Shown here: positions 32,833 to 42,119 of the stretch, piece by piece
Position numbering within the stretch: position 1 is the first letter of the stretch
Layout of the letters: every line of letters starts with the position of its first letter
Source: Streptomyces fumanus
GTDB lineage: Bacteria > Actinomycetota > Actinomycetes > Streptomycetales > Streptomycetaceae
Length of the DNA: 64,000 bases
Reading direction: 5' to 3'
Assembly (NCBI RefSeq): GCF_014655295.1
Contig: NZ_BNBI01000001.1
Location: 806,001 to 870,000 of the forward strand
Translations under genes and position numbers: made by a program
The notes under the pieces: generated by a model
Database searches by the model: none
The model's input: only the letters and a program-made list of their open reading frames with translations
Told to the model about the DNA's origin: nothing

Positions 32833-34275
32833 TCAGCCGACCTTCTCGAACTCGGGCTCGCCGCCCAGCTCGCCCTCGCCGCGCCGGGTGACCTGCGGGT
32901 TGCGGCTCTTGAGCACCGCCCAGCCGATGCCGAGGGCGACCGCCCAGCCCGCCATCACGTACAGGCAGACCCGGGCGTCCGCGTCGTAGGCGATGATGCC
33001 GGTGACGAAGAGCAGGAAGGCGATGGCGATCCAGGAGCAGATCGAGCCGCCGGGCGCCGGGAAGGACGAGGCGGGCAGCTTGCCCGCGACGACCTTGCGG
33101 CGGTACATGACGTGGCTGATCAGGATCATCAGCCAGGTCCAGATGCCGGCCGCGGTGGCGACCGAGGTGACGTAGCCGAACGCCTTCTCCGGGACGATGT
33201 AGTTCAGGACCACGCCGATGCCCATGAAGACCACCGAGACCGTGATGCCGAGGGCCGGGGTCTTGGAGGCGGACAGCCTGCTGAAGACGCCGGGGGCCTC
33301 GCCGTTGTCGGCGAGGGTGCGCAGCATCCGGCCGGTGGAGTACATGCCGGAGTTGCAGGAGGACAGGGCGGCGGTGAGCACCACGAAGTTGACGATGGCG
33401 GCGCCGGCCGGGATGCCGATCTTGGAGAAGGCCGCGACGAACGGCGAGACGCCGGGGGCGAACTCGGTCCACTTCACCACGCACAGGATGACGGTGAGGG
33501 CGCCGACGTAGAACAGCGCGATCCGCCAGGGCAGGGTGTTGATGGCCTTGGGGAGGGTCTTCTCCGGGTTCTCGGACTCGCCGGCGGTGACGCCGACCAG
33601 CTCGACGGCGAGGTAGGCGAACATCACGCCCTGGAGGGTCATCAGGGAGGAGCCGATGCCCTTGGGGAAGAAGCCGTCGAACTCCCACAGGTTGGAGACC
33701 GCGGCGGTGTCGCCGGCCTGGCTGAAGCCGAAGGTGAGCACGCCCAGGCCGATCACGATCATGCCGATGATGGCGGTGACCTTGACCATCGAGAACCAGA
33801 ACTCGATCTCGCCGAACAGCTTCACCGAGATCAGGTTGGCCACGAACAGCACGACCAGGAAGACCAGCGCGGAGATCCACTGCGGGATGTCCGGGAACCA
33901 GTAGTTGATGTAGATCGCGGCGGCGGTCAGCTCGGCCATGCCGGTGACCACCCACATCAGCCAGTACGTCCAGCCGGTGAAGTAACCGAAGAAGGGGCCG
34001 AGGAACTCGCGGGAGTACTCGGCGAAGGAACCCGACACGGGCCGGTAGAGCAGCAGCTCGCCCAGGGCCCGCATGATGAAGAAGATGATCACGCCGGCGA
34101 GGGCGTACATGACGATCAGGCTGGGCCCCGCCTTGGCGATGTTGGCCCCGGCGCCCAGGAAGAGCCCGACGCCGATGGCGCCGCCGATCGCGATCATCTG
34201 GACCTGGCGGCTGCCGAGGCCGCGTTCGTACCCCTCCTCGGGGGTGTTCGCCTTGCCGACCTGCGCAGAGGTCAT
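32833..34275 (-). CDS. Amino-acid permease (APC superfamily, AAT/GABA-permease type)
   Basis: I start at ATG 34275 (480 residues). It has twelve hydrophobic segments and the amino-acid permease signature MIAIGGAIGVGLFLGAGANI, a conserved PSLIVMYALAGVIIFFIMRA, PVSGSFAEYSREFLGPFFGY, then ELVGVTAGESENPEKTLPKA. These fit the AAT family (CycA, AroP, GabP relatives), proton-coupled importers in the plasma membrane. The substrate cannot be predicted from sequence. The gene sits between the cysteine genes and aosR, and its leader contains an 11-bp inverted repeat. Confidence 0.92.
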   Translation of the reverse strand: MTSAQVGKANTPEEGYERGLGSRQVQMIAIGGAIGVGLFLGAGANIAKAGPSLIVMYALAGVIIFFIMRALGELLLYRPVSGSFAEYSREFLGPFFGYFTGWTYWLMWVVTGMAELTAAAIYINYWFPDIPQWISALVFLVVLFVANLISVKLFGEIEFWFSMVKVTAIIGMIVIGLGVLTFGFSQAGDTAAVSNLWEFDGFFPKGIGSSLMTLQGVMFAYLAVELVGVTAGESENPEKTLPKAINTLPWRIALFYVGALTVILCVVKWTEFAPGVSPFVAAFSKIGIPAGAAIVNFVVLTAALSSCNSGMYSTGRMLRTLADNGEAPGVFSRLSASKTPALGITVSVVFMGIGVVLNYIVPEKAFGYVTSVATAAGIWTWLMILISHVMYRRKVVAGKLPASSFPAPGGSICSWIAIAFLLFVTGIIAYDADARVCLYVMAGWAVALGIGWAVLKSRNPQVTRRGEGELGGEPEFEKVG

Positions 34276-34584
34276 GGTGGTGCGCCTTTCTCCATGCCGA
34301 CCCGGGCCTTCGCGTCGGCCTCGGATCGGGTCTCGATCCCCCCGGATGATGGAGCGGTGCCTGGCCGGCGGTCCGCCGGCTCGGTGGCGCACCCGGCCGA
34401 ACATTCGGGTGGTGTTCGCCGGGCGGTCGAGAAGATTTACCACGACCGCCCGGTTCATCACAGGTGGCCGATGTGGCCCACACCACAGACAAAAGGAACA
34501 AAAGGCGTCAGAAATAGGCAGAACGGTGCGTCGCTTTGACGCGATCGTTATCTGGACGCGCGACTCCGCTGAGCGGGAGGGCCG
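34276..34584. other. 309-bp intergenic region before the permease
   Basis: No gene is seen. It holds the permease promoter region (an AT-richer stretch around 34470-34510) and an inverted repeat at 34419-34453. The DUF2017 gene ends at its right border. Confidence 0.5.
34419..34453. promoter_or_regulatory. 11-bp inverted repeat with AT-rich loop in the permease leader
   Basis: Arms 34419-34429 (CCGGGCGGTCG) and 34443-34453 are perfect complements around a 13-base AT-rich loop. It lies 144 bases upstream of the permease start; there is no T-run, so it may be an operator or an RNA structure rather than a terminator. Confidence 0.5.
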
Positions 34585-35193
34585 CTACGGCATGAGAGTC
34601 GAGACCAGCGTCTCCTGGAGCCCGCCCAGCCAGAGGTACGCCATCACCATCGGCTTGCGCGGGTCCTCGTCGGGGAGCCGGTAGAGCAGGTCGGTGTCGT
34701 CCTCGTCGGCGATGTCCAGCCGGGAGCCGATCGCCAGGCGCAGGTCGTTGAGCGCGCCCAGCCACTGCCGGGACTCCTCGGCCGACAGCTTCAGCACCGC
34801 CCCGCCGTCCTCGGCGGCCCGGGACGCCAGCGCGTCCAGGGAGCGGACCACCGCCAGCGCGTTCTCCCGCTTGCCGGCCCGCAGGTCGTTCTCGGTGTAG
34901 CGGCGGAACTCCGCGGAGTACGCCCGCTGCTCCTCCGCCTCCCTGGCCTGCGGGGTGCCCTCGGGGTCGATGTAGGCGTCCGGGAACAGCCGCTTGAGGA
35001 CCGGGTCGGAGGGCGGCTCGCTGGGCCCCTCGGCGAAGAGCTCGGCGAGCGGGTCGTCCGGCGCGTCCTCGGCGGGACCGGGGCCGATCAGCTCCAGGAG
35101 CTGCACGGCCAGCGACCGGATGATGGAGATCTCGACGTCGTCGAGGGCGACGGCCGCGCCGCCGCCGGGGAGCGGTTCGAAGTGTCCTGGCAT
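34585..35193 (-). CDS. aosR: DUF2017 protein (AosR-like redox regulator)
   Basis: The 202-residue protein has FEPLPGGGAAVALDDVEISI, IRSLAVQLLELIGPGPAEDA, RLFPDAYIDPEGTPQAREAE and a helical end (EESRQWLGALNDLRLAIGSR, RLPDEDPRKPMVMAYLWLGG). This is DUF2017. In Mycobacterium tuberculosis the family member between clpS and mec is AosR, reported as a redox-responsive regulator that acts with SigH to induce the mec-cysO-cysM operon. The conserved neighbourhood here suggests the same role. I see no cysteine in this protein, so a thiol switch in it is doubtful. Confidence 0.85.
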   Translation of the reverse strand: MPGHFEPLPGGGAAVALDDVEISIIRSLAVQLLELIGPGPAEDAPDDPLAELFAEGPSEPPSDPVLKRLFPDAYIDPEGTPQAREAEEQRAYSAEFRRYTENDLRAGKRENALAVVRSLDALASRAAEDGGAVLKLSAEESRQWLGALNDLRLAIGSRLDIADEDDTDLLYRLPDEDPRKPMVMAYLWLGGLQETLVSTLMP

Positions 35194-35206
35194 GGAGGCG
35201 TTTCAG

Positions 35207-35524
35207 CTACTTCCGGTCCTGCTGGAGGGTGGCCCACAGACCGTAGCCGTGCATGGCCTGCACGTCGCGTTCCATCTCCTCGCGGCTGCCGCTGGAGACG
35301 ACCGCACGGCCCTTGTGGTGGACGTCGAGCATGAGCTTGGTGGCCTTGTCCTTGGAGTAGCCGAAGTACGTCTGGAAGACGTACGTCACATAGCTCATGA
35401 GGTTGACCGGGTCGTTGTGGACGATGGTGACCCAGGGGACGTCCGGCTCGGGCACGGCGAAGGTCTCCTCCGCCGACTCGGTGCGTTCGATCTCTACGGG
35501 AGCGGGTGACGTCACATCACCCAT
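35207..35524 (-). CDS. clpS: ATP-dependent Clp protease adaptor ClpS
   Basis: The 105-residue protein has a flexible N-terminus and the ClpS core: [20 protein letters not shown] (the NDPVN motif that contacts N-end substrates), [40 protein letters not shown] and [12 protein letters not shown]. It binds ClpA/ClpC and delivers N-degron proteins to ClpP. It lies 13 bp upstream of the DUF2017 gene and divergent from pncB, a pairing conserved in actinobacteria. The start has only a weak ribosome-binding site. Confidence 0.95.
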   Translation of the reverse strand: MGDVTSPAPVEIERTESAEETFAVPEPDVPWVTIVHNDPVNLMSYVTYVFQTYFGYSKDKATKLMLDVHHKGRAVVSSGSREEMERDVQAMHGYGLWATLQQDRK

Positions 35525-35576
35525 GCTGCCACCGCAGGGGGGCAGTCGCACAAACGGGCCTGCCCGCGGCCCTAAA

Positions 35577-35605
35577 TCGTCAGTTTGACGAAATGGGAGT
35601 ACGAT
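35577..35605 (+). promoter_or_regulatory. Operator and -10 element of a likely leaderless pncB transcript
   Basis: TCGTCAGTTTGACGA (35577-35591) is a perfect 6-bp inverted repeat with a 3-base spacer. TACGAT at 35600-35605 is a TAnnnT -10 hexamer whose end is 8 bases before the ATG. The repeat covers the -35 region, so a regulator binding there would block pncB. Confidence 0.6.
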
Positions 35606-35613
35606 CACTGACC

Positions 35614-36960
35614 ATGAACACAGCGGACCTTGGGCTGCCGGTGGATGTTCCCTCGACGGCGCTCTTCACGGACCAGTACGAGCTGACGATGCTGCGGGCC
35701 GCCCTGACCGGGGGCACGGCCCGGCGGCGGAGCGTGTTCGAGGTCTTCACCCGGCGGTTGCCGAACGGGCGGCGGTACGGAGTGGTGGCCGGCACCGGGC
35801 GGGTGCTCGACGCGGTGGAGAACTTCCGCTTCGACGCGGACGTCCTCGCCTTCCTGCGCGACCGCGGCATCGTCGACGAGGAGACCCTCGCCTGGCTCGC
35901 CGACTACCGCTTCAGCGGCGACATCTGGGGCTACCCCGAGGGCGAGGTGTACTTCCCGGGCTCGCCGATCATGCGGGTGGAGGGCAGCTTCGCCGAGTGC
36001 GTGCTGCTGGAGACCGTGATCCTGTCCATCCTCAATCACGACTCGGCGATCGCCGCGGCGGCCTCCCGGATGGCGTCGGCGGCCGGGGACCGCCCGCTGA
36101 TCGAGATGGGCGCCCGCCGCACCCACGAGCTGGCCGCGGTGGCCGCCGCCCGCGCCGCCTACGTCGGCGGCTTCGCCACCACCTCCGACCTGGCCGCGGG
36201 CTTCCGCTACGGCATCCCCACCGTCGGCACCTCCGCGCACGCCTTCACCCTGCTGCACGACACCGAGCGCGACGCCTTCCGCGCCCAGGTCGAGTCCCTG
36301 GGCCGGGACACCACCCTGCTGGTGGACACGTACGACGTCGCCGAGGCGGTGCGCACCGCCGTGGAGGTGGCCGGGCCCGGCCTCGGGGCGGTCCGGATCG
36401 ACTCCGGCGACCTGCTGCTGGTCGCCCACCGGGTGCGGCAGCAACTGGACGAGCTGGGCGCCACCGACACGAAGATCGTCGTCACCTCGGACCTGGACGA
36501 GTACGCCATCGCCTCGCTGCGGGCCGCCCCGGTGGACGCCTACGGGGTCGGCACCCAGTTGGTGACCGGCTCCGGGCACCCCACCGCGTCCATGGTCTAC
36601 AAGCTGGTCGCCCGGGCCGCGTCCGACGACCCCGGGGCGCCGCTGGTGCCGGTCGCCAAGAAGTCCAGCGGCGGCAAGACCTCGGTCGGCGGGCGCAAGT
36701 GGGCCGCGCGCCGCCTGGACGCGTACGGCGTCGCCGAGGCCGAGGTGGTCGGCACCGGGCCGGTGCCGGACGCGCTGGCCGACCGGCAGCTCCTGGTCGA
36801 GCTGGTCAAGGGCGGCGAGGTGGTCGCCCGCGAGCCGCTGGACGCCGCCCGGGACCGGCACGCCGCCGCCCGCGCGGGCCTGCCGCTGTCCGCGACCCAG
36901 CTCTCCCGGGGGGAACCCGTCCTTCCGACGGAGTACGTGCACGAGGGCTCGGGTAGCTAA
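35614..36960 (+). CDS. pncB: Nicotinate phosphoribosyltransferase
   Basis: The 448-residue enzyme starts at ATG 35614. It contains [60 protein letters not shown], the active-site segment [20 protein letters not shown] (phosphorylated His in the RRTH motif), [18 protein letters not shown] and [19 protein letters not shown]. It makes nicotinate mononucleotide in the Preiss-Handler route of NAD salvage. The ATG lies 8 bases after a -10 hexamer, so the mRNA is probably leaderless. Downstream pncA, 139 bp on, supplies its substrate. Confidence 0.95.
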   Translation: MNTADLGLPVDVPSTALFTDQYELTMLRAALTGGTARRRSVFEVFTRRLPNGRRYGVVAGTGRVLDAVENFRFDADVLAFLRDRGIVDEETLAWLADYRFSGDIWGYPEGEVYFPGSPIMRVEGSFAECVLLETVILSILNHDSAIAAAASRMASAAGDRPLIEMGARRTHELAAVAAARAAYVGGFATTSDLAAGFRYGIPTVGTSAHAFTLLHDTERDAFRAQVESLGRDTTLLVDTYDVAEAVRTAVEVAGPGLGAVRIDSGDLLLVAHRVRQQLDELGATDTKIVVTSDLDEYAIASLRAAPVDAYGVGTQLVTGSGHPTASMVYKLVARAASDDPGAPLVPVAKKSSGGKTSVGGRKWAARRLDAYGVAEAEVVGTGPVPDALADRQLLVELVKGGEVVAREPLDAARDRHAAARAGLPLSATQLSRGEPVLPTEYVHEGSGS

Positions 36961-37099
36961 AGCTGGTGCGCAGCGATCCGGCCCCCCGGGGCCCCTCCCC
37001 CACCGGCCCCGCGACCCCTAGGCTCGGATTTTCACCGGCCGGGCCCATACCCTCCGCTCCGCGAGAACTCCCCGACCCCATAGTCGAAGGACACCGACC

Positions 37100-37687
37100 A
37101 TGCGCCGCGCCTTGATCGTCGTAGACGTGCAGAACGACTTCTGCGAGGGCGGGAGCCTCGCGGTCGCGGGGGGTGCCGACGTGGCCGCCGCCATCACGGA
37201 GCTGATCGGGCAGGCGCCCGCCGGCTACCGGCACGTGGTGGCCACCCGGGACCACCACATCGCGCCCGGCGGCCACTTCGCCGACAACCCCGACTACGTC
37301 CGCTCCTGGCCCGCGCACTGCGTCGCCGGCACCGAGGGCGTGGGCTTCCACCCGAACTTCGCGCCCGCCGTCGCCTCCGGGGCGATCGACGCCGTCTTCA
37401 GCAAGGGGGCGTACTCGGCCGCGTACAGCGGGTTCGAGGGCGCCGACGAGAACGGCACCCGGCTCGCCGACTGGCTGCGCGCCCGCCAGGTCGACGAGGT
37501 CGACGTGGTCGGCATCGCCACCGACCACTGTGTGCGGGCCACCGCGCTGGACGCCGTACGGGAGGGGTTCCGTACCCAGGTGCTGCTGGACCTGACCGCC
37601 GGGGTGAGCCCGGAGACCACCGAGCGGGCGCTGGAGGAGCTGCGGTCGGCGGGTGTGGAGCTGTCCGGCAAGCCCGTGGTGCAGTAG
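37100..37687 (+). CDS. pncA: Nicotinamidase PncA
   Basis: The 195-residue cysteine hydrolase has ALIVVDVQNDFCEGGSLAVA (catalytic Asp9), TRDHHIAPGGHF (metal-binding Asp-His-His), VFSKGAYSAAYSGFEG (catalytic Lys), and VVGIATDHCVRATALDAVRE with the nucleophile Cys and the cis-peptide motif. It deamidates nicotinamide to nicotinate, feeding pncB just upstream. The ATG has GAAGGA at a good distance. The pair forms a short NAD salvage unit on the plus strand. Confidence 0.95.
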   Translation: MRRALIVVDVQNDFCEGGSLAVAGGADVAAAITELIGQAPAGYRHVVATRDHHIAPGGHFADNPDYVRSWPAHCVAGTEGVGFHPNFAPAVASGAIDAVFSKGAYSAAYSGFEGADENGTRLADWLRARQVDEVDVVGIATDHCVRATALDAVREGFRTQVLLDLTAGVSPETTERALEELRSAGVELSGKPVVQ

Positions 37688-37718
37688 CGCCGCACGGGCC
37701 CCGGTGCGGTGGCGCCGC

Positions 37719-38054
37719 TCAGGGCTGGGGCGCGGGCCGTCCGAGCAGCGTGCGGATCGGGTGCCACAGCTCCTGGACCAGGTCGGCGGCGCCGGCCGCC
37801 GGGGCGGTGCGCCATATCAGGCCGTCCGGGTGGTGCAGCACCGCCGTGATCTCGTCGGGGCTCGGCGGGGCGGCGTTGCCCCGCAGGTAGACGGCGCCCA
37901 GCCCGAGGTTGCGCAGCCTGGTCAGGGCGCGCGCCCGGTTGCGGGCGTGGACGAGGACACGGACCGCGCCCGGTCCGTCACCGGCCGGGCTGGGCAGGTT
38001 GAGCGCCACCACCACGGTGCCGTGCGGCAGCTTGCAGAAACCTCCTGCGGCCAT
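37719..38054 (-). CDS. Conserved small protein, unknown function
   Basis: The 111-residue protein starts MAAGGFCKLPHGTVVVALNL and continues VRVLVHARNRARALTRLRNL, GLGAVYLRGNAAPPSPDEIT and VLHHPDGLIWRTAPA. It looks like a compact alpha/beta domain with no signal peptide or membrane segment. I do not recognise a family. It is convergent with pncA (31-bp gap) and its start is about 120 bp from the M6 protease end. Confidence 0.6.
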   Translation of the reverse strand: MAAGGFCKLPHGTVVVALNLPSPAGDGPGAVRVLVHARNRARALTRLRNLGLGAVYLRGNAAPPSPDEITAVLHHPDGLIWRTAPAAGAADLVQELWHPIRTLLGRPAPQP

Positions 38055-38115
38055 GCGGTCGTACCCCCGTGTCCACGAGTGTCAATAAGAGAACCACAGG
38101 ACGCACCTAAACACG

Positions 38116-38151
38116 GATCGGCGGCGGCCCGCCAGGGGGTCGCCGCCGATC
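38116..38151 (-). terminator. 11-bp hairpin after the M6 protease gene
   Basis: Arms 38116-38126 (GATCGGCGGCG) and 38141-38151 are perfect complements. It lies 23 bases after the protease stop codon. Confidence 0.7.
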
Positions 38152-38174
38152 ATGCGCTGAGCTGCGGAAACGTC

Positions 38175-40532
38175 TTACCGCTGGGTCGCGGGGCCGACCT
38201 CAAGCTCGATGGTCGAGCCGTCCGCGGCCTCCTTGGTGATCTCGATCTTGGTGTTGGTGTCAGTGACCCGGACGCCGCCGGTCGGGTTCGCCGGGTCGTA
38301 GTAGTCGCTGGTGCGGTCGTTGAAGACCGGCACGCCCTTGGCGGACGGGATCCGGACCGGGACGTCGGCCTTGTGCAGGGTCATGCCGTCGGTGCGGTAC
38401 CGGCTGAACGGCGAGTCGTAGGACTGGAAGCGGTTGCGCATCAGGGTGCCGTCGGACCACTTCAGCGCGGCCGGGTGCGAGTCGACGGGCAGGACCAGGC
38501 CGGTGCCGGGGTGCTGGCTGGTGTTGTTGTCCTGCTGGGAGGTGTCCCACTTCCAGATCAGCAGACCGTTCTGGTACGCGTAGTGCTCCACCCAGTCCGG
38601 CCGGGTGGTGGAGAAGCCGAAGTTGTACGGGCCGGTCTTCAGCGTCTTGTCGTACGACACGTACTGCCGGTTCTCGGCGATGTAGTACTGCGCGTAGTCC
38701 TTGGTGAAGGACGCGCCGACCCGGGAGAAGCCGTCGGCCGTCCAGGCGGCGTCGGCGCTCTCGGCGTCGTCGGCGAAGACGGTCGCGCCGTCGGCGGTCA
38801 CCGTGATCTCGTCGGCCGTGAAGCCCTTCTGGGCCACGCCGCCGTCGGTCTGGTAGCGGAAGCGCAGGTCGATCTTCTTGCCCGCGTAGGCGTCCAGCGG
38901 GTACGCCAGCTCGCCGTAGGCGTCGGCGGTGCCGGTGAGGGCGGGCTTGTCGCTGCCGTCACGGGCGATCGGCTGCCCGTCGAAGGTGCCGTCCAGGGCG
39001 GTCCAGGTGGCGCCGCCGTCGGTGGACGCCTCGGCGTAGAGGTAGTCGTAGTTGGCCTCGATGTCGTACCAGCCGTCCAGGGTGAGGGCGGCCGACGACT
39101 TGCCGGTCAGGTCGACGGAACGGGTCAGGGTGTTCTTCAGGTCGTCGCCGCTGCCGCTCCACCACTGGGTCGCGCCCTGGGCCGGGGTGACGATCTCGGT
39201 GGTGACCGCCTTCTTCGGCAACTGGACGACCAGGCCCTGCTTGTGCTTGGTGTTGTACTCGGCCACGCCCAGCTTGTGCCAGGAGTCCACGCCCGCCTTG
39301 GCGGTGTCGTAGTTCAGCCAGCCGAGCTGGAGCTTGTCCCAGGCGTTCATGTCGCCGGGCAGGTCGCCTATCTCGTTCCGGCCGGTGCCCAGCCAGGAAC
39401 CGGAGGACATCAGCGTCCAGAAGCCGGTGGAGTTGTCGCCGCCCGCGGTGTCGTAGTGGTCGGGCAGGCCCAGGTCGTGGCCGTACTCGTGGGCGTAGAC
39501 GCCGAGTCCGCCGTTCTCCGGCTGGATGGTGTAGTCGCCGACCCAGATGCCGGTGGAGCCGATCTGGGTGCCGCCGAGCCGGTTACCGGACGGGCCGGTG
39601 GCGCCGGCGTCGCTGCCGAAGGCGTACCAGCGGTGGGCCCAGATGGCGTCCTCGCCCTCGGCGCCGCCGCCCGCGGACTCGTCCTCGCCGGCGTGCACGA
39701 TCTGGAAGTGGTCGATGTAGCCGTCGGCCTCGTTGAAGTCGCCGTCGCCGTCGAAGTCGTAGCGGTCCCACTGGTCGAACTCGGCGACGTCCGCCTTGAT
39801 GTCGGCGTCGGTGCGGCCGGCCGCCTTCTGCTCGGCGACCCAGGCGTCCAGGCCGTCGCGGACCACGTTCCAGACGCTGGAGCAGGTGCTGGAGCCGCAG
39901 GCGTTGTTGCCGTAACGGGCCTCGTTGTAGGGGACCTTGACCCAGTCGGAGACCTCGCCGTCGACGGAGTAGCGGCCCGAGGACTGCTTCTCGTAGTACT
40001 TCTTGACGGACTCGGTGTCCTCACCGGTACCGAAGTACAGGTCCTCGTAGTGCTTCCGGTTGTAGTCCGCCTGCCAAGCCGTGGAGTTGTCCTTGCGGCG
40101 GTCCGGCGCGGCGATGCTGTTGTGCAGGGGGCCGGGGGTGCCGCCGTAGCGGCTGTCGGTCTTGTCGCCGAACTCCACCAGGATGGTGAAGATCTTGTCG
40201 GTCTTCTCGCGGCCGAGTTCGACGTACTTGCCGTCGCCCTTCTTGCCCTTGAGCTGGACCACCTTCGAACCGTCGCGGTCCTTGACCGTGGCCTTGCCGG
40301 ATATGACCTGGTTGAGCGCCTCTTCGCGCTGGGCGTCCTGGGTCTGGCTCAACGGGCCGTCCAGGTCGTGGGCGTGGTTGTCCTTCGCCGCGCCGGGGTC
40401 GTGGCGGTCCACGGCTCCCGGGCGGGCCGGTGCGTCGGCCTGCGCCGCGGTGGCGGTGGCGAGCGTGGCGGTGGCCGTGGCGAGCGCGACGACGGTGGCC
40501 GCCGCTCTGAACGTCCAGGGTCTGCTGGTCAC
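38175..40532 (-). CDS. Secreted immune-inhibitor-A-like M6 metalloprotease
   Basis: I start at GTG 40532 (785 residues), where GGAGG is 7 bases upstream. A signal peptide (FRAAATVVALATATATLATA, cleavage near AQA-DAP) leads to a propeptide. The catalytic domain contains VYAHEYGHDLGLPDHYD, the zinc motif HExxHxLGLPD of the M6 family. VEFGDKTDSRYGG and YFGTGEDTESVKKYYEKQSS precede it. The C-terminal half has MAM- or jelly-roll-like beta domains (LDGWYDIEANYDYLYAEAST, DGGATWTALDGTFDGQ). It is an extracellular protease that digests proteins around the mycelium. An unusual cluster of TTGAC/GTCAA inverted repeats lies upstream. Confidence 0.93.
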   Translation of the reverse strand: MTSRPWTFRAAATVVALATATATLATATAAQADAPARPGAVDRHDPGAAKDNHAHDLDGPLSQTQDAQREEALNQVISGKATVKDRDGSKVVQLKGKKGDGKYVELGREKTDKIFTILVEFGDKTDSRYGGTPGPLHNSIAAPDRRKDNSTAWQADYNRKHYEDLYFGTGEDTESVKKYYEKQSSGRYSVDGEVSDWVKVPYNEARYGNNACGSSTCSSVWNVVRDGLDAWVAEQKAAGRTDADIKADVAEFDQWDRYDFDGDGDFNEADGYIDHFQIVHAGEDESAGGGAEGEDAIWAHRWYAFGSDAGATGPSGNRLGGTQIGSTGIWVGDYTIQPENGGLGVYAHEYGHDLGLPDHYDTAGGDNSTGFWTLMSSGSWLGTGRNEIGDLPGDMNAWDKLQLGWLNYDTAKAGVDSWHKLGVAEYNTKHKQGLVVQLPKKAVTTEIVTPAQGATQWWSGSGDDLKNTLTRSVDLTGKSSAALTLDGWYDIEANYDYLYAEASTDGGATWTALDGTFDGQPIARDGSDKPALTGTADAYGELAYPLDAYAGKKIDLRFRYQTDGGVAQKGFTADEITVTADGATVFADDAESADAAWTADGFSRVGASFTKDYAQYYIAENRQYVSYDKTLKTGPYNFGFSTTRPDWVEHYAYQNGLLIWKWDTSQQDNNTSQHPGTGLVLPVDSHPAALKWSDGTLMRNRFQSYDSPFSRYRTDGMTLHKADVPVRIPSAKGVPVFNDRTSDYYDPANPTGGVRVTDTNTKIEITKEAADGSTIELEVGPATQR

Positions 40533-40934
40533 TTGAGATCCTCCCCCGCGTCCGCGTACGCGGAAGGGGGGCCGGATGCTCTGCTGGTCCGCGAACGCGT
40601 GATCAACGCGTGTAGTCAAGTGACGACATTTGACTAGAGGATCGCGGGAAAAGACAGACCTTGACTTGAACAGATCAAGTGCACTATGCGTAAGCCAATG
40701 TTCGCTTTACGGACACCTGGCCTCGGCCGGGCGGGCGCGTGCCACCGTCCGTTTTCTGGACGCCATGACTCCGTGCGCCCCCCGTGCACCAGCACTGTTG
40801 GTCAGGTCACGCTTACTGTTCGTTCCCCTCGGGCATGCAGCGGACTAGAGTCGTACGGCAGAACGCCCGGAAGTCGGCGGCACGCCAGGCCGACCGCCCG
40901 TCTCACCCCCGAGATCCCCCCTTCCGAGGACACG
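40533..40934. other. 402-bp divergent intergenic region with inverted repeats
   Basis: It separates the M6 protease from a small membrane protein gene. Besides the repeats listed separately there is a relatively AT-rich stretch (40605-40700), likely both promoters. I see no gene. Confidence 0.5.
40613..40680. promoter_or_regulatory. Cluster of TTGACT-type inverted repeats
   Basis: TAGTCAA (40613-40619) and TTGACTA (40630-40636) are perfect inverted arms 10 bases apart. ACTTGA-N5-TCAAGT (40664-40680) is a second palindrome. The clustering of GTCAA/TTGAC words upstream of the protease suggests an operator for a dimeric regulator. Confidence 0.5.
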
Positions 40935-41219
40935 ATGGCCATGCCCCGTCCGACCGTCGCACAGTTCGCCTACGGTTCCTGCACCGTGATCCTCTCCACC
41001 GTCGCCATGCTGGCGCTCTCCCAGGCCGGTTCGGCCGTGGGGATCGCCGTCATCGCGGTCGCCGCGCTCGCCCTCGGGCTGCTCGTCGCGGTGACCGTCC
41101 CGGCCGCCAGGACCCGCACGGTCGCCGTCCGCCGCCCGTCGGCGGTCCCGGCCGAGCGACCGGTACCGGTCTCCAGCGGCACGGCCGCCGGCGAATCGGT
41201 ACGGCAGCGCGCCGCCTGA
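40935..41219 (+). CDS. Small membrane protein, unknown function
   Basis: The 94-residue protein starts at ATG 40935 after GAGGA. It has two hydrophobic helices (AYGSCTVILSTVAMLALSQA, IAVIAVAALALGLLVAVTVP) in a hairpin, then a basic and Ser/Pro-rich tail (RTRTVAVRRPSAVPAERPVP). It is probably a small integral membrane protein with both ends in the cytoplasm. I do not recognise the family. It is divergent from the protease gene and convergent with the RDD gene. Confidence 0.7.
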   Translation: MAMPRPTVAQFAYGSCTVILSTVAMLALSQAGSAVGIAVIAVAALALGLLVAVTVPAARTRTVAVRRPSAVPAERPVPVSSGTAAGESVRQRAA

Positions 41220-41235
41220 GGAGCGACGAAGGCGG

Positions 41236-42030
41236 TCACCCGGTGCTGACCACCACCGTCCTGGCCGCCTTGTCGTGCAGTCCCTGCTTGTAGGGACGGT
41301 CGAAGAAGCTCCAGCCCCCGCAGATGATCGTCCACACGCAGGCGCAGCAGAAGGCGAACGGCAGCCAGAGCACCGCCGCGCGCAGCAGCGCGGTCTGGGT
41401 GGCGGGCGTCGCGCCGTTGCCGAGGTCGGCGACGCGCAGGCCGAGCCACTTCTTGCCGAGCGTCCGGCCGGTCCGGCTGATCATGAAGGTGTCGTAGGCG
41501 ATGTAGAGCACGGCGGCGATCAGAGACTGCCAGAAGGACTTGCCGACGTTGACCGCACCGCCGTCGACGTCGTACTCCGCGACGTCGAAGCCCCAGCTCA
41601 GCAGCCATACGACGATGCCGACCAGGATCATGTCGATGATCCGCGCGAGGGTGCGCCGGCCGCTGTCGGCGAGCGGGGGCATGCCGGCGAGGGGGTCGGC
41701 GGGGGCGCCGCCGTAGGGGTCGCCGCCTCCGCCGTAGGGGTCGCCGCCTCCGCCGTAGGGTCCGCCGCCGTACGGGCCGCCGCCTCCGCCGTTGTGGGGG
41801 CCGCCTCCGTACGGGCCGCCGCCTCCGCCGTTGTAGGGGCCGCCGCCTCCGCCGGGCGGGGGCGGGGAGCCGTACGGCGGGGGCTGGCCGCCCGCGCTCG
41901 GGGGCGGGGTGCCGTACGGGGAGCCGGTGCCGCCGCCCGTGCCCGGACCGGTCCCTGGCGGGGGCTGCTTCCTGAACGGGTCGTCTTCCGGCGGCTGCTG
42001 ACCGGAGCCGGGGGGCGGTTCGCTGCTCAT
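41236..42030 (-). CDS. RDD family membrane protein with Gly/Pro-rich N-terminus
   Basis: The 264-residue protein has a 130-residue disordered N-terminus of Gly/Pro/Tyr repeats (GGGPYGGGG-like). It is followed by an RDD domain from about residue 124: RTLARIIDMILVGIVVWLLS, YDTFMISRTGRTLGKKWLGL and ALLRAAVLWLPFAFCCACVW. The family signature is RxxARxIDxxL and LGKxxLGLRV. RDD proteins are poorly understood membrane proteins, sometimes antiporters. A second RDD gene follows upstream on the same strand, 89 bases apart. Confidence 0.88.
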   Translation of the reverse strand: MSSEPPPGSGQQPPEDDPFRKQPPPGTGPGTGGGTGSPYGTPPPSAGGQPPPYGSPPPPGGGGGPYNGGGGGPYGGGPHNGGGGGPYGGGPYGGGGDPYGGGGDPYGGAPADPLAGMPPLADSGRRTLARIIDMILVGIVVWLLSWGFDVAEYDVDGGAVNVGKSFWQSLIAAVLYIAYDTFMISRTGRTLGKKWLGLRVADLGNGATPATQTALLRAAVLWLPFAFCCACVWTIICGGWSFFDRPYKQGLHDKAARTVVVSTG

Positions 42031-42119
42031 GGCCCGAGTCGACCGCGAACGCCACGGTCACGCATCCGGCGAGCGGCCGTCCGGGCGACGGTTTCCGGTA
42101 CGCCGACCGGCGTACCCGG

